DNA from: Thalassotalea insulae
Lineage (GTDB): Bacteria > Pseudomonadota > Gammaproteobacteria > Enterobacterales > Alteromonadaceae
NCBI RefSeq assembly: GCF_030161395.1
Contig: NZ_BSST01000001.1
Location: forward strand, 2,604,001 to 2,668,000
Direction: 5' to 3'
DNA length: 64,000 nt
Below are positions 18,312 through 27,554 of this stretch, piece by piece. How positions within the stretch are numbered: position 1 is the first letter of the stretch; each line of letters opens with the position of its first letter. The notes below the pieces were generated by a model. The model made no database searches and was not told the DNA's origin. It saw only the letters and a list, made by a program, of their open reading frames with translations. The position numbers were made by a program, and so were the translations under genes.

Positions 18312-19960
18312 TGGATACTGTTTTTTCGAAAGTTCAGCAATATTTTCCAGCTTTTCAATTAAGTATTGGCAATTGGTCAAGGTACTTATTGATAAGTGTT
18401 TTAATCACTCTATCAGCAGCAACGATTGAATATTTGCTTTATTGGTTATCTTTTTCTTTTACCGTTTACCAAGGCTGGGTTAATTGGTACTGGCCTGTTG
18501 GCTTTCGAGTGGCGTGTTTAGCGTTGTTTCCGTTTAGATATTGGCCTGCGCTATTGTTATCTGGTGGTTTAGCGCAGTTTTCAATACAGGTGATTCATTT
18601 AGGGCAGCCATATGAGCAATATCTCCACTATATTTACTTGTGTTTTAAGCCCGTTTTTATCTTTCGAATATTTGCGATTATCTACGTAAAACTAGCACTC
18701 AAAGAGTTCACTTTAACGAAAGTTGTTCCCGCTATTAAGATAATTGCCGCCTGTACGTTTTATCGATTGGTCTCAAATATTTATATCATTTTAAATAATC
18801 CTCAGTATCAAAATATTCCTGATGAGCGAAAGTTTGAAATGATGATGGCACAATTTTTAGGTGGCTTTATCGCGATTATTGTCATTGTACCGATAGCTTT
18901 TGCGCTTAAAGAAGCGTGGATAAATCGGGGAAAAATAAATATCAGAGAATTAATACATCTTGGTTTATCGTTAGTAGCACTGATTGCAACAATTTTTTTT
19001 CTCTACCAAGTTCAACCGCACACAGTTTACCTTATGAAAATACTCATCTTTGTACCTTTGCTTTGGTTCACTTATCGGTTTGGCTGGTTAGGTGCGATAG
19101 CCGCTTCAACTACAATTAACGGGCTTATTATATTTTCTCTATTTGGTTTAAATGATACCCAGCAACTGCTGGACAATGAATTGTATGTTATTACGGTCGC
19201 ATTAATGGGGGTCTTATTTGGTGCGTTAATGTCAGAGCAATCGAAGATTAATCAGGTACTGCAAACTAATAACCGTGAGTTAACTCAATCCAACCAGCAA
19301 TTATCAGCACTGTCAGCCAATAATCAAGCCTTAGCCAATAAAGTGATATCTATTCAAGAAGAGGAAAGGAGAAAACTCTCCCACGAGTTACATGATGAAG
19401 TAGGGCAGAACATTACAGCGCTTAAAGTTGAGCTTAAAGTGCTGCAACACCAACTTGCCAATGATGAGCAATCTAAAACATATCTTCATTTAAATAATGC
19501 CGCAGATAAAATATATGATTCTGTGTACCGAGTATTAAACTGGTTAAGACCACGAGAACTTGATGACTTAGGGTTAAAAGAGTCTTTGTGTGGTAAATAC
19601 TTTGGTGAAAAATTAGGGCTAGCAAAAATAGAATATCACTGTGCGGTTAAAGGAAATGCAGATCAGCTAACAGATAGCCAATCCGTTACTATTTTTAGGA
19701 TCACACAAGAATGTGTTAACAACTGTATAAAACATTCAAACGCCAGTAATTTCTATTTGTTGCTAGATGTGAGTGACAACACTATTGAGTTAAACATTTC
19801 AGATGATGGTCATATAAATGATAACAAGATGATTCAAAATTCAAAGGGTGGCTTTGGTCTCATAGGTATTAAAGAACGAGTTATTGCAGCAAATGGCAAC
19901 TTTGAGATAGACGATAACGTCGGGCATTTTAAGTTGGTAATAAGGCTGCCTCGTCATTAG
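18311..19960 (+). CDS. MASE1-like membrane histidine kinase (NarX/HisKA_3 class)
   Basis: A 549-residue sensor kinase. The first ~300 residues hold about eight membrane segments in a MASE1-like arrangement (for example LLISVLITLSAATIEYLLYW and FRVACLALFPFRYWPALLL). A coiled-coil (NRELTQSNQQLSALSANNQA) leads into HisKA_3 with the phospho-acceptor His361 in HELHDEVGQN. The HATPase domain has the N box ITQECVNNCIKHSNAS and G box GGFGLIGIKERV. It presumably phosphorylates the coupled regulator upstream. The signal is unknown. Confidence 0.9.
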   Translation: MDTVFSKVQQYFPAFQLSIGNWSRYLLISVLITLSAATIEYLLYWLSFSFTVYQGWVNWYWPVGFRVACLALFPFRYWPALLLSGGLAQFSIQVIHLGQPYEQYLHYIYLCFKPVFIFRIFAIIYVKLALKEFTLTKVVPAIKIIAACTFYRLVSNIYIILNNPQYQNIPDERKFEMMMAQFLGGFIAIIVIVPIAFALKEAWINRGKINIRELIHLGLSLVALIATIFFLYQVQPHTVYLMKILIFVPLLWFTYRFGWLGAIAASTTINGLIIFSLFGLNDTQQLLDNELYVITVALMGVLFGALMSEQSKINQVLQTNNRELTQSNQQLSALSANNQALANKVISIQEEERRKLSHELHDEVGQNITALKVELKVLQHQLANDEQSKTYLHLNNAADKIYDSVYRVLNWLRPRELDDLGLKESLCGKYFGEKLGLAKIEYHCAVKGNADQLTDSQSVTIFRITQECVNNCIKHSNASNFYLLLDVSDNTIELNISDDGHINDNKMIQNSKGGFGLIGIKERVIAANGNFEIDDNVGHFKLVIRLPRH

Positions 19961-20142
19961 CCTAGTACTTTATAAACTGTCTGCCTTGAACAACTTAACG
20001 TTTTAGCTATTTGAGTCTTGTTAACTCCTTGAGCAAATAGTTCTCTGATTTTATTGTGTAAATCTATATTAGCTGGTTTGCCACGATATTTTCCTTTAGC
20101 CTTAGCAATTGCAATGCCTCCGCGCTGACGTTCAAGAAGCAT
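19957..20142 (-). pseudogene. Serine recombinase (resolvase/invertase) C-terminal remnant
   Basis: Only 61 residues remain. They match the end of Tn3-resolvase/Hin-type recombinases: the LLERQRGGIAIAKAKGKYRG linker segment followed by the HTH_7 DNA-binding domain (GVNKTQIAKTLSCSRQTVYKVL). The catalytic N-terminal domain with the active serine is absent, and upstream bases do not extend the family sequence. It overlaps the kinase stop by four bases. It is most likely debris of a mobile element. Confidence 0.75.
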
Positions 20143-20299
20143 TGAACATTACAGTTAGATTAAAACGGATTAAGCTTTAACTATGATTGATTTTTTACAT
20201 GTGTTGCGCAAATTAAAAACCACACAAAATATGGCGATAATATGATATTATACGCGGCTTAGTGTGTTCAATTACATCATGTATTAAAGAGAAAAAATT

Positions 20300-20641
20300 A
20301 TGAGTTCTATGCCTCCATGCCCTAAGTGCAATTCTGAATATGTATACCAAGATCAGGAAATGTTGATTTGTCCAGAATGTGCTCACGAATGGGATCCTAA
20401 CCAAGTTGAAGTTGATGAAGATGCTTTAGTGATCAAGGATTCAAATGGTAACCAGATAGTTGAAGGTGACAAGGTTACCTTAATTAAAGACCTTAAAGTT
20501 AAAGGTTCATCTTTGGTATTAAAAGTAGGCACTAAGGCAACCATTAAGCGTTTGGTTGATGGTGATCATGACATTGATTGTAAAGTTGATGGTGCCGGTG
20601 ACATGATGCTGAAATCTCAGTTTGTTAAAAAGCAAAATTAA
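20300..20641 (+). CDS. yjdM: YjdM/PhnA-family zinc-ribbon protein
   Basis: A 113-residue protein nearly identical in plan to E. coli YjdM (formerly PhnA). The N-terminal zinc ribbon has four cysteines (PPCPKCNSEYVYQD ... LICPECAHEWDP). A small SH3-like C-terminal domain follows (DSNGNQIVEGDKVTLIKDLK, VDCKVDGAGDMMLKSQFVKK type). Despite the old name it is not required for phosphonate use, and its function is unclear. It stands alone and is followed by a hairpin. Confidence 0.94.
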   Translation: MSSMPPCPKCNSEYVYQDQEMLICPECAHEWDPNQVEVDEDALVIKDSNGNQIVEGDKVTLIKDLKVKGSSLVLKVGTKATIKRLVDGDHDIDCKVDGAGDMMLKSQFVKKQN

Positions 20642-20654
20642 TTAACGTTAGTTA

Positions 20655-20682
20655 AGCGCTTATTTATTGGTAAATAAGCGCT
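20655..20682 (+). terminator. Hairpin after yjdM
   Basis: AGCGCTTATTTA and TAAATAAGCGCT form a 12-bp perfect stem with a TTGG loop, 14 bases after the yjdM stop. There is no T-run, so the terminator role is inferred from position. Confidence 0.55.
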
Positions 20683-21024
20683 AGCTATCTAGTCAGTCGA
20701 GTGTCTGTTTCTATAAGCTTTTTTCAACGCGTGGTTAGGAACATAATAGCTAATTCACAGCACATCCTGACTTATCACCTGGCGTAACTGAAGTGGCTTA
20801 TTTAAAATAGCTCAACTTTAATTTTGCTAATCTTCGCCGTCTTAACGCTATTTTAAGTAAAAATTTAACTTATAGACCAATGCGAACATATCTGAACCTC
20901 GGCAGCAATGTCGGGGTTTTTCTTTATCTGGGCAATGATTGTTTACTTAATTGGAAAATTTATTGTCACACTCATGTGTTTCATCGTGACTTAGTTAGTA
21001 ACAACAGCAACTAAGGTAATCAAG
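20683..21024. other. Intergenic region with an orphan terminator
   Basis: 342 bases without a convincing gene. The only clear structure is the strong terminator at 20895-20921; a small RNA could end there. AT-rich sequence between 20800 and 20880 could contain its promoter. The last ~100 bases form the leader of the hydrolase gene, with AAGG 14 bases before the ATG at 21025. Confidence 0.5.
20895..20921 (+). terminator. Strong Rho-independent terminator without an obvious gene
   Basis: AACCTCGGCA - GCAA - TGTCGGGGTT stem (10 bp with two G-U pairs) followed by TTTTT. It is 254 bases after the yjdM stop and 104 bases before the hydrolase start, so it may end a small RNA or act as an attenuator in the hydrolase leader. 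Confidence 0.7.
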
Positions 21025-21900
21025 ATGATGAAAACAATCATTCACGTACTTGTTTTAATTTACACATTAATGAGCAACGATGGGCAGGCTGCCTGTTTAA
21101 ACACAAAAGTTTCAGGTCAGGGGCAGGCCATTTTACTTATGCCGGGTTTTATCAGTGATGAACGTGTCTGGCAACCACTGGCAAATTCACTGGCTAAAAA
21201 CTATCAGGTGCACCAATTGTCGATCGCAGGTTTTGGTAAAAACCCAGCATGTGAGCAGGCAGAGACAATTTATCCGCAAGTCATTGCCGAGCTAAAACAA
21301 TATCTCAATACAACAGAACTCGACCGGCCGATATTTATTGGCCATAGCATGGGCGGATTAATGGCATATGAACTTGCATTGGCTGATCACTCAGAGCTTG
21401 TTGCCGCAATTTCTATTGACGGTTTACCTTTTATCGGCCCGGTATTTACCCGCACTAATGAAACTACGGTGGAAGATATTAGCTACCAGGCAAGGTCAAT
21501 CAAGCAGCTATATCAACATGCCAATGCCAAGCAACTTAAAATGATGACACAGCAGGGCATTGCCATTCAAACCAAGGATGAAAGTCGTTATCAAGACATT
21601 CTCGACATGGCTGAAACGTCTGATCCGGTTACTGCTGCTAATGCTGTCTACGCGGTCATGACCACGGATTTACGCTTAGAGCTGGCGAAACTTAAAACAC
21701 CTATGTTATTAATAGGTGCATCTGGCGGCTTTACTCAGCCTGAACAACAACAGGCTATTAAAACCTTGTATCAAGCACAACTAGTTCATTCAAAACAAAT
21801 TGAGCTGAAAATGAATAGCCGAGGGCGACATTTTTTAATGTGGGATCAACCCCAGTGGTTAATTGAAACCATTACGCAATTTATTAAGGAGCAAGCATAA
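21025..21900 (+). CDS. Exported alpha/beta hydrolase
   Basis: A 291-residue alpha/beta-hydrolase-fold protein with a signal peptide (MMKTIIHVLVLIYTLMSNDGQA). The nucleophile elbow GHSMGG has Ser108, the oxyanion region is LLMPGFISDERVW, and the catalytic His is probably in GRHFLMWDQP near the C-terminus. The substrate is unknown; it resembles small esterases or lactonases. Its stop overlaps the start of an ECF sigma gene (TAATG), so the two are translationally coupled, which is an unusual pairing. Confidence 0.85.
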   Translation: MMKTIIHVLVLIYTLMSNDGQAACLNTKVSGQGQAILLMPGFISDERVWQPLANSLAKNYQVHQLSIAGFGKNPACEQAETIYPQVIAELKQYLNTTELDRPIFIGHSMGGLMAYELALADHSELVAAISIDGLPFIGPVFTRTNETTVEDISYQARSIKQLYQHANAKQLKMMTQQGIAIQTKDESRYQDILDMAETSDPVTAANAVYAVMTTDLRLELAKLKTPMLLIGASGGFTQPEQQQAIKTLYQAQLVHSKQIELKMNSRGRHFLMWDQPQWLIETITQFIKEQA

Positions 21901-23057
21901 TGACGGCGCAAAGCACTATTAATGATAGCTCTTATTCAATCAATCATTATGTCGGGCTGGCTAAGCAAGGAGATAAAGCAGCGTTTACCGCTTTGCTAGC
22001 TAAAGTCAGTAATACGGTAAGCAGTATCGCGTTAGCGATCACTAAAAATGTGCAAGATAGTGAAGATGTCTGCCAACTGGTTTTTATTAAAATGTGGCAA
22101 CAGTTAGAGCAACTAAACAACAATGACAGCCTATTACCCTGGCTAAGACAAGTAACTCGTTACACTGCGTTAAACTTTATTCGGGACAAAAAAGGTGAAC
22201 GTCAACAAAATCATGATGAACAAGCACTGGAAAGCTTACTTGAGCAAGTGTGCGAGCAGGATCAGCATGAAAAAACCTTGATAAAAAAACAACAGAGTGA
22301 GTTGATTAAGGGGCTGCTCGACAAATTACCTGATGAAACCAGAGAAATTGTCATCCTGTATTATCGTGAAGATAGCAATAGTCGGTTGGTTGCTAATTTA
22401 CTCGATTTAAAAGAAGCGACCGTGCGTAAACGCATACAACGCGCGCGTGATCTTATTAAAGAATCAGTACTCGCTAAATATGGTAAAGTCATTTTGGCTA
22501 CTGCACCCGTTAGTTTAGTGAGTGTTTTTGCCACAACGGCAATGACCGCCAGTCCTGTAGCGGCTAGTACTTTTGCTTATAGCGCAGTCTCGAAAAATAG
22601 TCACTGGCTGAGCAAACTAATAGCTTCGTTAGGTGGTGCTGCCATAGGTGGTGTACTGGCTATTCTTGCTAATAGTTTCGCCATCAACAAGGTGCTTAAG
22701 CATATAGATAATCAAGCTGATATCGATACGCTTAAGCGGATCAAATGGCGTAGTAACCTGCTAATTGCGTTCACATCACTGCTTTTTGGCCTGAGTTATA
22801 TTTACTCAAGCGGTTGGCTGTTCCCGGTGCTGACTTATGCGCTGTTTATTGCCGGGCTAGTTGTTAACGTCAGTGCCACTAACCGGATCAGCATCGAAAA
22901 TTTGCAGCGCCAAACAACAGTTAATCCGCGTGCAGAAAAGCTGCTTAAACTTACTAGGTTTGGGTGTGTTGTCGGCTGGATTCTCGGTGGCGGTGGTGGC
23001 ACCTTAGGGTTACTGTATGGCTTATACATGAGTGGCCGCTTTGCGGTGTTGTTTTAA
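21900..23057 (+). CDS. ECF sigma factor with C-terminal membrane domain
   Basis: A 385-residue protein. Residues 1-190 are a sigma-70 ECF module: region 2 (NVQDSEDVCQLVFIKMWQQL, LPWLRQVTRYTALNFIRD) and region 4 (LLDKLPDETREIVILYY ... EATVRKRIQRARDLIKE). The rest is strongly hydrophobic, with about four to five membrane segments (LIASLGGAAIGGVLAILANS, LIAFTSLLFGLSYIYS, WLFPVLTYALFIAGLVV, and a glycine-rich VGWILGGGGGTLGLLYG). The tail may tether the sigma factor to the inner membrane and replace an anti-sigma factor. That role is inferred. Confidence 0.82.
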   Translation: MTAQSTINDSSYSINHYVGLAKQGDKAAFTALLAKVSNTVSSIALAITKNVQDSEDVCQLVFIKMWQQLEQLNNNDSLLPWLRQVTRYTALNFIRDKKGERQQNHDEQALESLLEQVCEQDQHEKTLIKKQQSELIKGLLDKLPDETREIVILYYREDSNSRLVANLLDLKEATVRKRIQRARDLIKESVLAKYGKVILATAPVSLVSVFATTAMTASPVAASTFAYSAVSKNSHWLSKLIASLGGAAIGGVLAILANSFAINKVLKHIDNQADIDTLKRIKWRSNLLIAFTSLLFGLSYIYSSGWLFPVLTYALFIAGLVVNVSATNRISIENLQRQTTVNPRAEKLLKLTRFGCVVGWILGGGGGTLGLLYGLYMSGRFAVLF

Positions 23058-23079
23058 CGACATGGGCAATAAGCAATTC

Positions 23080-23120
23080 GGAGTATAGGTGAGATTATTC
23101 CTGTTTAAAGCCTATACTCC
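23080..23120. terminator. Hairpin between convergent genes
   Basis: GGAGTATAGG (23080-23089) and CCTATACTCC (23111-23120) form a perfect 10-bp stem between the sigma gene and the minus-strand 23135 gene. There is no clear T-run; the role is inferred from the convergent position. Confidence 0.5.
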
Positions 23121-23134
23121 AAAAACGCTATCAA

Positions 23135-23704
23135 TTAAGGTAACTGCAATTGATAACGAGTGACTTGTTCACCTTTTGCTAAGGTTTGAATTTTGGGTTC
23201 ACTGTAACTTGTCATTATCGGGCCAAGCTCAACAGGAAAATTGATTTTCAGCTTTTCACCTTTACCAGTGCTAGGCATAAAACCATCAATATTAATCACA
23301 AAATCCTGATAACTCTCGTGTTTATCGCGCTGAGGTAAAACAGCCTCTGCAACTTCACTGCGCAAATATTGACGTAATTGCGTTAAATTCATAAGCCTGA
23401 TTTGCCGGCTTTGTAAAGGCTTCCCTTCAACCAAAATAGTCAGCTGCTCACTAAACATCTGCTCTAACCGTTGATGAAATTCCTCAAGTTTGCCTTCATC
23501 AGAGACCATATGAGCAATTGAAAGAGGCTTGCCTTGCCACTGCATGTGCCTGAAGAGAGCGGTTAATGAGGTTGCCACTCGCACCGACAAATGATTTTTT
23601 TGTCGCACCGTAATATTTGCTGTGGTCATATTTAGACCATGAGCAGTCACTGTAGCGGTTTCGAATAAACCGCAAACAACTAATATCAATAGCAATTTTT
23701 TCAT
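23135..23704 (-). CDS. Small secreted protein of unknown function
   Basis: A 189-residue exported protein with a signal peptide (MKKLLLILVVCGLFETATVTAHG). The mature part looks beta-rich and periplasmic (MTTANITVRQKNHLSVRVATS, then PVELGPIMTSYSEPKIQTL), without a domain I recognise. The ATG at 23704 starts the signal peptide; an in-frame extension to 23737 overlaps the upstream gene. It begins 23 bases after the YHYH gene stop and is probably its operon partner. Confidence 0.75.
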   Translation of the reverse strand: MKKLLLILVVCGLFETATVTAHGLNMTTANITVRQKNHLSVRVATSLTALFRHMQWQGKPLSIAHMVSDEGKLEEFHQRLEQMFSEQLTILVEGKPLQSRQIRLMNLTQLRQYLRSEVAEAVLPQRDKHESYQDFVINIDGFMPSTGKGEKLKINFPVELGPIMTSYSEPKIQTLAKGEQVTRYQLQLP

Positions 23705-23727
23705 CTGTTTACCCCTTTCTAGCCGTT

Positions 23728-26343
23728 TTATCGACAATGACTGGTGACAATATCATTGCTACCTGTGGTGTCAGTGTTATCTAAACGGTAACGGAAGTTG
23801 TAACATGCCTTGCCTGACTGATAACCAGACTCACCTTCGCTATAAGCGCGATACATGATCAGGGCGATATTATCCGCAGGAATATGGGTGTTTTCTGCAC
23901 TCGGTGTTATTTCAATAAAGGTCCAGGTCTTGCCGTCAAACGTCATGGTGTCGTAATCGGTCAATTCAACTTCGGTACCAAAAGTAAAGTCATCAAGGCG
24001 CTCATTTTCCCAGTGGGCAGGAGCGGTTAACATTGCACCGGCTTGATCGGCTGTCGCTCGATAACAACCGATAGTGTATGGTGCATCGGTGCTTGAGTAA
24101 TAGACATATTCGCTGCCATCTCCGTGTAAGTCATAGCCATTACATTCATCTAGCGCTCTATCACCGGTTTTCACATTGTGCGGGCGATAATCAAGATCGG
24201 TATAACGGCCGCCGCCATAGTTTACGCCATCGCTAGTTAGTTGGCCGCCGCCTGTGCCGAAGTACAGTGGAATACCATCAAACATATAACCCAGCGGCTT
24301 AGACGGATCGTGAGTGTCCATCAAACACAGTGGCGCATAATGGTAGTGATAATCTTCACCGTTGCCAGCATGGGCACCACATTGATCAAGTTCACCCAAT
24401 AGTACGGTATCGCGATCACTGTAATCTTCTCCCAGTTGTGCCACCTCACCTTGGCTATTCTCTTTTGCGTAATGCAAGATAGGCACACCATCAACCGCAA
24501 TACCAATAGGATAATGAATGTTTAAGTTGCTGGTAGGCTGTGCAATATACTCTGGTTGTAAAGGCACTGACCAACTTACTTGCTGCTCTAGTGGTACACG
24601 GCCAATCCAAGATTGTGTGCCCACATTGGCTTTATCCACCTCAAGTTTTGAGCGTTCGGGTATGCCAACTAAGGTGTTTACTGTCATGGTGGTGCTGTTA
24701 CAGCTTACTGATACCAGATCACTGTATGCTTCAAAAGCTGCTGACTTAGTTGTACAGTCACTAGGCGTCGAGCTCGGTACATGCTCGTCATTGTTTTGAT
24801 TGTAACGTATCCGGGTCATGTCGAGACTGGTACTGGCCAGCACCTTATCAGCAATAGCTTCTTCTAAGGTAACGAGATCGGTAGTGCTACCAGTCAACCC
24901 TAGGCTACCCGTTGGCGCTGATAATGCGTACAAAGTGACGATATAACTATGCTCTGATGAATCCTGAGAACAAGGCGCGGAGTACTGCTCAAGACTATCC
25001 ACCGAGTTAATACCAAATACGCCCACGCTGGTATCACCTTCTAATAAAGCCGTTGTCGAAGCAGGAATATCGTAGAGTATTTGATAGGAATGTGCCCCGG
25101 CAAAATTAGTGTCTTCAGGATTCGGAAAGGTATACATGGCTAATGCGAAAGACTGAGTATCGGCTGGTGCATTAGCCCAATTCAGCGGCAACATTTTACC
25201 ATGGTTGGCACCCTCACAGGTGGCACTAAATGGCATGATAAGTTGTGATTTCAGTGCGATACTAGACAAAGTAAAGTCACCAGATGAAGTATCGTCGCCC
25301 CCTGATGAATCAGAAGAAGAGCCAATGGTAGCGCGGACAATGACTTCATTATCCAAAATTAAATTGCTACTCCAGATAAACTGAGCATCATTTCCACTGT
25401 CATCAAATAAATCGGTAAAATTGGTATAAGCAGGTTTATTGTCAACGCCAACCGTTTCGTTGGAATAAGTGCTGGCACTAGGCCAGCTGGTATCATCAAA
25501 GTCGCTGGATGCCCAACTTTGTGGCAGACTCCAGTGGGCAGCGTAAACCTGATCTATGTCGGCAGGCGCAGCAGTACTACAAGAATCGCTGGCACGCAAA
25601 CCGTTAGTTTGAGTAAGACAAGAGCTATCTGTTAGCGGCGCTGTGTAAAAGGTCTGTGCCTTCCAGTTGCCGTCAGTTGACCCTATGATGTTTCCATTAC
25701 TATCTTTAAACACTGCCACTAAACCGCCATCACCTGGGTGATAGCTATTACCCTGATTATTTTCTGTGCCAGTACCTAAGTTTTCTTCCCAGTCCACCAG
25801 ATGCATGGCGACGGTAAATGGTTGTTTCACTTTAAAACGAACAATATTGGAATTGAATTCGGTAAAAGGGACAGGATCTTTACCAACAGCAACGCCATTG
25901 ATATATAGCTCGAAGTAATTATCAGCAAAAATAAAGGCGCTGATGACTTCGCCATCGGCATCAATTTCGACAATATCGCTATCATTAAGGGCGGCAATAG
26001 CATTAGCAGAACTCGTGTAGTTATGACCCGAAACATACGCATTATAAAGATTGCTGGCTAGCGGTACACTGCTGTCTTGAAAACGCACCTCCGCTGGCAC
26101 TGTCCATGTGTTACCGTCACTATCACTGATACTGCCAATACCAGCTACTCGGCTACCTGCCGGGAATAAATTAGCTTCAACAATACTGGCTAAACCTTGG
26201 GTAAGCGCAGGGCTATCAACATCAGTGCCAGTGTCACCGCCGTTACTATTATCTGTTCCTGGGCTATTGTCGCTGGAGCTTCCGCCGCCACAGGCTGTAA
26301 GTATCATCGTAATAACAAGTGAGAGTAGTAATTTTCTGGACAT
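23728..26343 (-). CDS. Lipoprotein with PEBP-like and YHYH domains
   Basis: An 871-residue surface lipoprotein (lipobox LTAC, Cys18, then a Ser/Gly/Asp-rich linker). The N-terminal ~340 residues look like a ligand-binding beta domain (SYHPGDGGLVAVFKDSNGN). Residues ~355-525 resemble the phosphatidylethanolamine-binding (YbhB/YbcL) fold (SFALAMYTFPNPEDTNFAGA, HSYIVTLYALSAP). Residues ~600-800 carry the YHYH module (NGEDYHYHYAPLCL, GYMFDGIPLYFG, LDECNGYDLHGDG). A function is not established; ligand or metal binding is a guess. The gene downstream, 23135-23704, is probably cotranscribed. Confidence 0.8.
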   Translation of the reverse strand: MSRKLLLSLVITMILTACGGGSSSDNSPGTDNSNGGDTGTDVDSPALTQGLASIVEANLFPAGSRVAGIGSISDSDGNTWTVPAEVRFQDSSVPLASNLYNAYVSGHNYTSSANAIAALNDSDIVEIDADGEVISAFIFADNYFELYINGVAVGKDPVPFTEFNSNIVRFKVKQPFTVAMHLVDWEENLGTGTENNQGNSYHPGDGGLVAVFKDSNGNIIGSTDGNWKAQTFYTAPLTDSSCLTQTNGLRASDSCSTAAPADIDQVYAAHWSLPQSWASSDFDDTSWPSASTYSNETVGVDNKPAYTNFTDLFDDSGNDAQFIWSSNLILDNEVIVRATIGSSSDSSGGDDTSSGDFTLSSIALKSQLIMPFSATCEGANHGKMLPLNWANAPADTQSFALAMYTFPNPEDTNFAGAHSYQILYDIPASTTALLEGDTSVGVFGINSVDSLEQYSAPCSQDSSEHSYIVTLYALSAPTGSLGLTGSTTDLVTLEEAIADKVLASTSLDMTRIRYNQNNDEHVPSSTPSDCTTKSAAFEAYSDLVSVSCNSTTMTVNTLVGIPERSKLEVDKANVGTQSWIGRVPLEQQVSWSVPLQPEYIAQPTSNLNIHYPIGIAVDGVPILHYAKENSQGEVAQLGEDYSDRDTVLLGELDQCGAHAGNGEDYHYHYAPLCLMDTHDPSKPLGYMFDGIPLYFGTGGGQLTSDGVNYGGGRYTDLDYRPHNVKTGDRALDECNGYDLHGDGSEYVYYSSTDAPYTIGCYRATADQAGAMLTAPAHWENERLDDFTFGTEVELTDYDTMTFDGKTWTFIEITPSAENTHIPADNIALIMYRAYSEGESGYQSGKACYNFRYRLDNTDTTGSNDIVTSHCR

Positions 26344-26489
26344 GGTAACGACCTTTTATACCCAATTCTCTAAGAGAAATAGTCTTAACATTAAAACCAA
26401 ATCTGTGCTTTGGTAGATTTGATGCTTATTTTGAATACGATAGTAATTAAATACTATTTTTGTCTGGCGTTCGGTGTCGTCATTGAACG

Positions 26490-27554
26490 TCAGGCAGCGG
26501 TTAGTTCAACATCTTGTCGCTTGTAACGTTTGCGCTGCTGCCATAGCAACGCAATTATAGCAAAAGTGAGTAAAAATAGAGTATTAGGCTCAGGTACTTC
26601 AGTGGCTTTAGCGGCGACAAACTCATAAGAAGTATTGGCTTCATCCAGATAAATCAGGGGTTTGGGGATATATTCGATGACCTGCAACAGTCTATCTGTT
26701 TCCTTGTTGAAAATGTCTGTTACAAAAGGCTCGGCGCTGGCGGCATACTCAAAATTTATTTTGGCATCCACATAATAGCCCGGGTTTTCGCTGTCCAGGT
26801 TTTTAAAAGAGCGGTTGAAGGAAAAGCTCCAGTTAATGGCAGAGATAAAATTATCCGCCACATATTGATCTACCTCGGCTTGGGTCGGGTCTGTTAGGCC
26901 AGGTTCGAAACCTTGGTAAGTATCCAGAAAGAAACTCTCAAAGGGATTCCGTATCAATTCGCTATAGAATATACCGGCATCAAATTCGGATCTGAGATAA
27001 GACTCACCTTGCAGCCCTATTGCCAGGTGATTGCCCGATGGCGCAGCCATCGGCGCGGTATCGCTGAGGTTTTTATTTGGGTCCGATACCACGCTATTGT
27101 CACGGTCATAAAAGTTATACAGTGCGCCAGAAAACCCTTCAGGTATTTTAGTTTCTAGCATCATAACCGTTGCTTGTTGGTAAAAGTCGCGGTTAGCGAC
27201 TGTTTGATAAAACTTTTCCTGATTATTTGCGTCGTCAAAATCCACCGTAAAGCTTGAGTTAACCTGAAAACGATTGTCTGAGTCATACCACAGCGTCCCG
27301 TTGCTGTCGTCAAACTGGAAGTGGTTGAGATCTGAAAAACGAATATCCAGACGGAAATCGTTGTAACCAAAGCCTTCACCGTATTCCAACGGGTTGGTTT
27401 GCGTAAGAGTCAGATCTTTTAACACATTGATATAGTTAGCCTGTCCGTAAGGGGTCGTAGTATGGTTAAATTCCAGCTGCACCAAACCGGCCTGGGCGCT
27501 TGACATCAATAAATAACTGGCCAGTAGGCCAAATGCTAGTGAGTGCTTTTTCAA
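26490..27554 (-). CDS. PEP-CTERM sorting-signal protein
   Basis: A 354-residue exported protein. The N-terminus is a signal peptide (MKKHSLAFGLLASYLLMSSAQAG). The C-terminus is a typical PEP-CTERM anchor: VPEPNT at 320-325, the hydrophobic FLLTFAIIALLW and the basic RKRYKR cluster. That predicts processing by an exosortase, which is not in this window. The middle is beta-rich without a domain I recognise. It starts with TTG at 27554, with a good GGAG eight bases upstream (AAGGAGTAAACATT). It stands alone; one copy of the 25-nt repeated motif lies about 295 bases upstream. Confidence 0.82.
   Translation of the reverse strand: MKKHSLAFGLLASYLLMSSAQAGLVQLEFNHTTTPYGQANYINVLKDLTLTQTNPLEYGEGFGYNDFRLDIRFSDLNHFQFDDSNGTLWYDSDNRFQVNSSFTVDFDDANNQEKFYQTVANRDFYQQATVMMLETKIPEGFSGALYNFYDRDNSVVSDPNKNLSDTAPMAAPSGNHLAIGLQGESYLRSEFDAGIFYSELIRNPFESFFLDTYQGFEPGLTDPTQAEVDQYVADNFISAINWSFSFNRSFKNLDSENPGYYVDAKINFEYAASAEPFVTDIFNKETDRLLQVIEYIPKPLIYLDEANTSYEFVAAKATEVPEPNTLFLLTFAIIALLWQQRKRYKRQDVELTAA

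Noticed and set aside
26465..26489. Imperfect hairpin after the PEP-CTERM gene
   Set aside because: No T-run on the minus strand and a mismatch in the stem; too weak to call.
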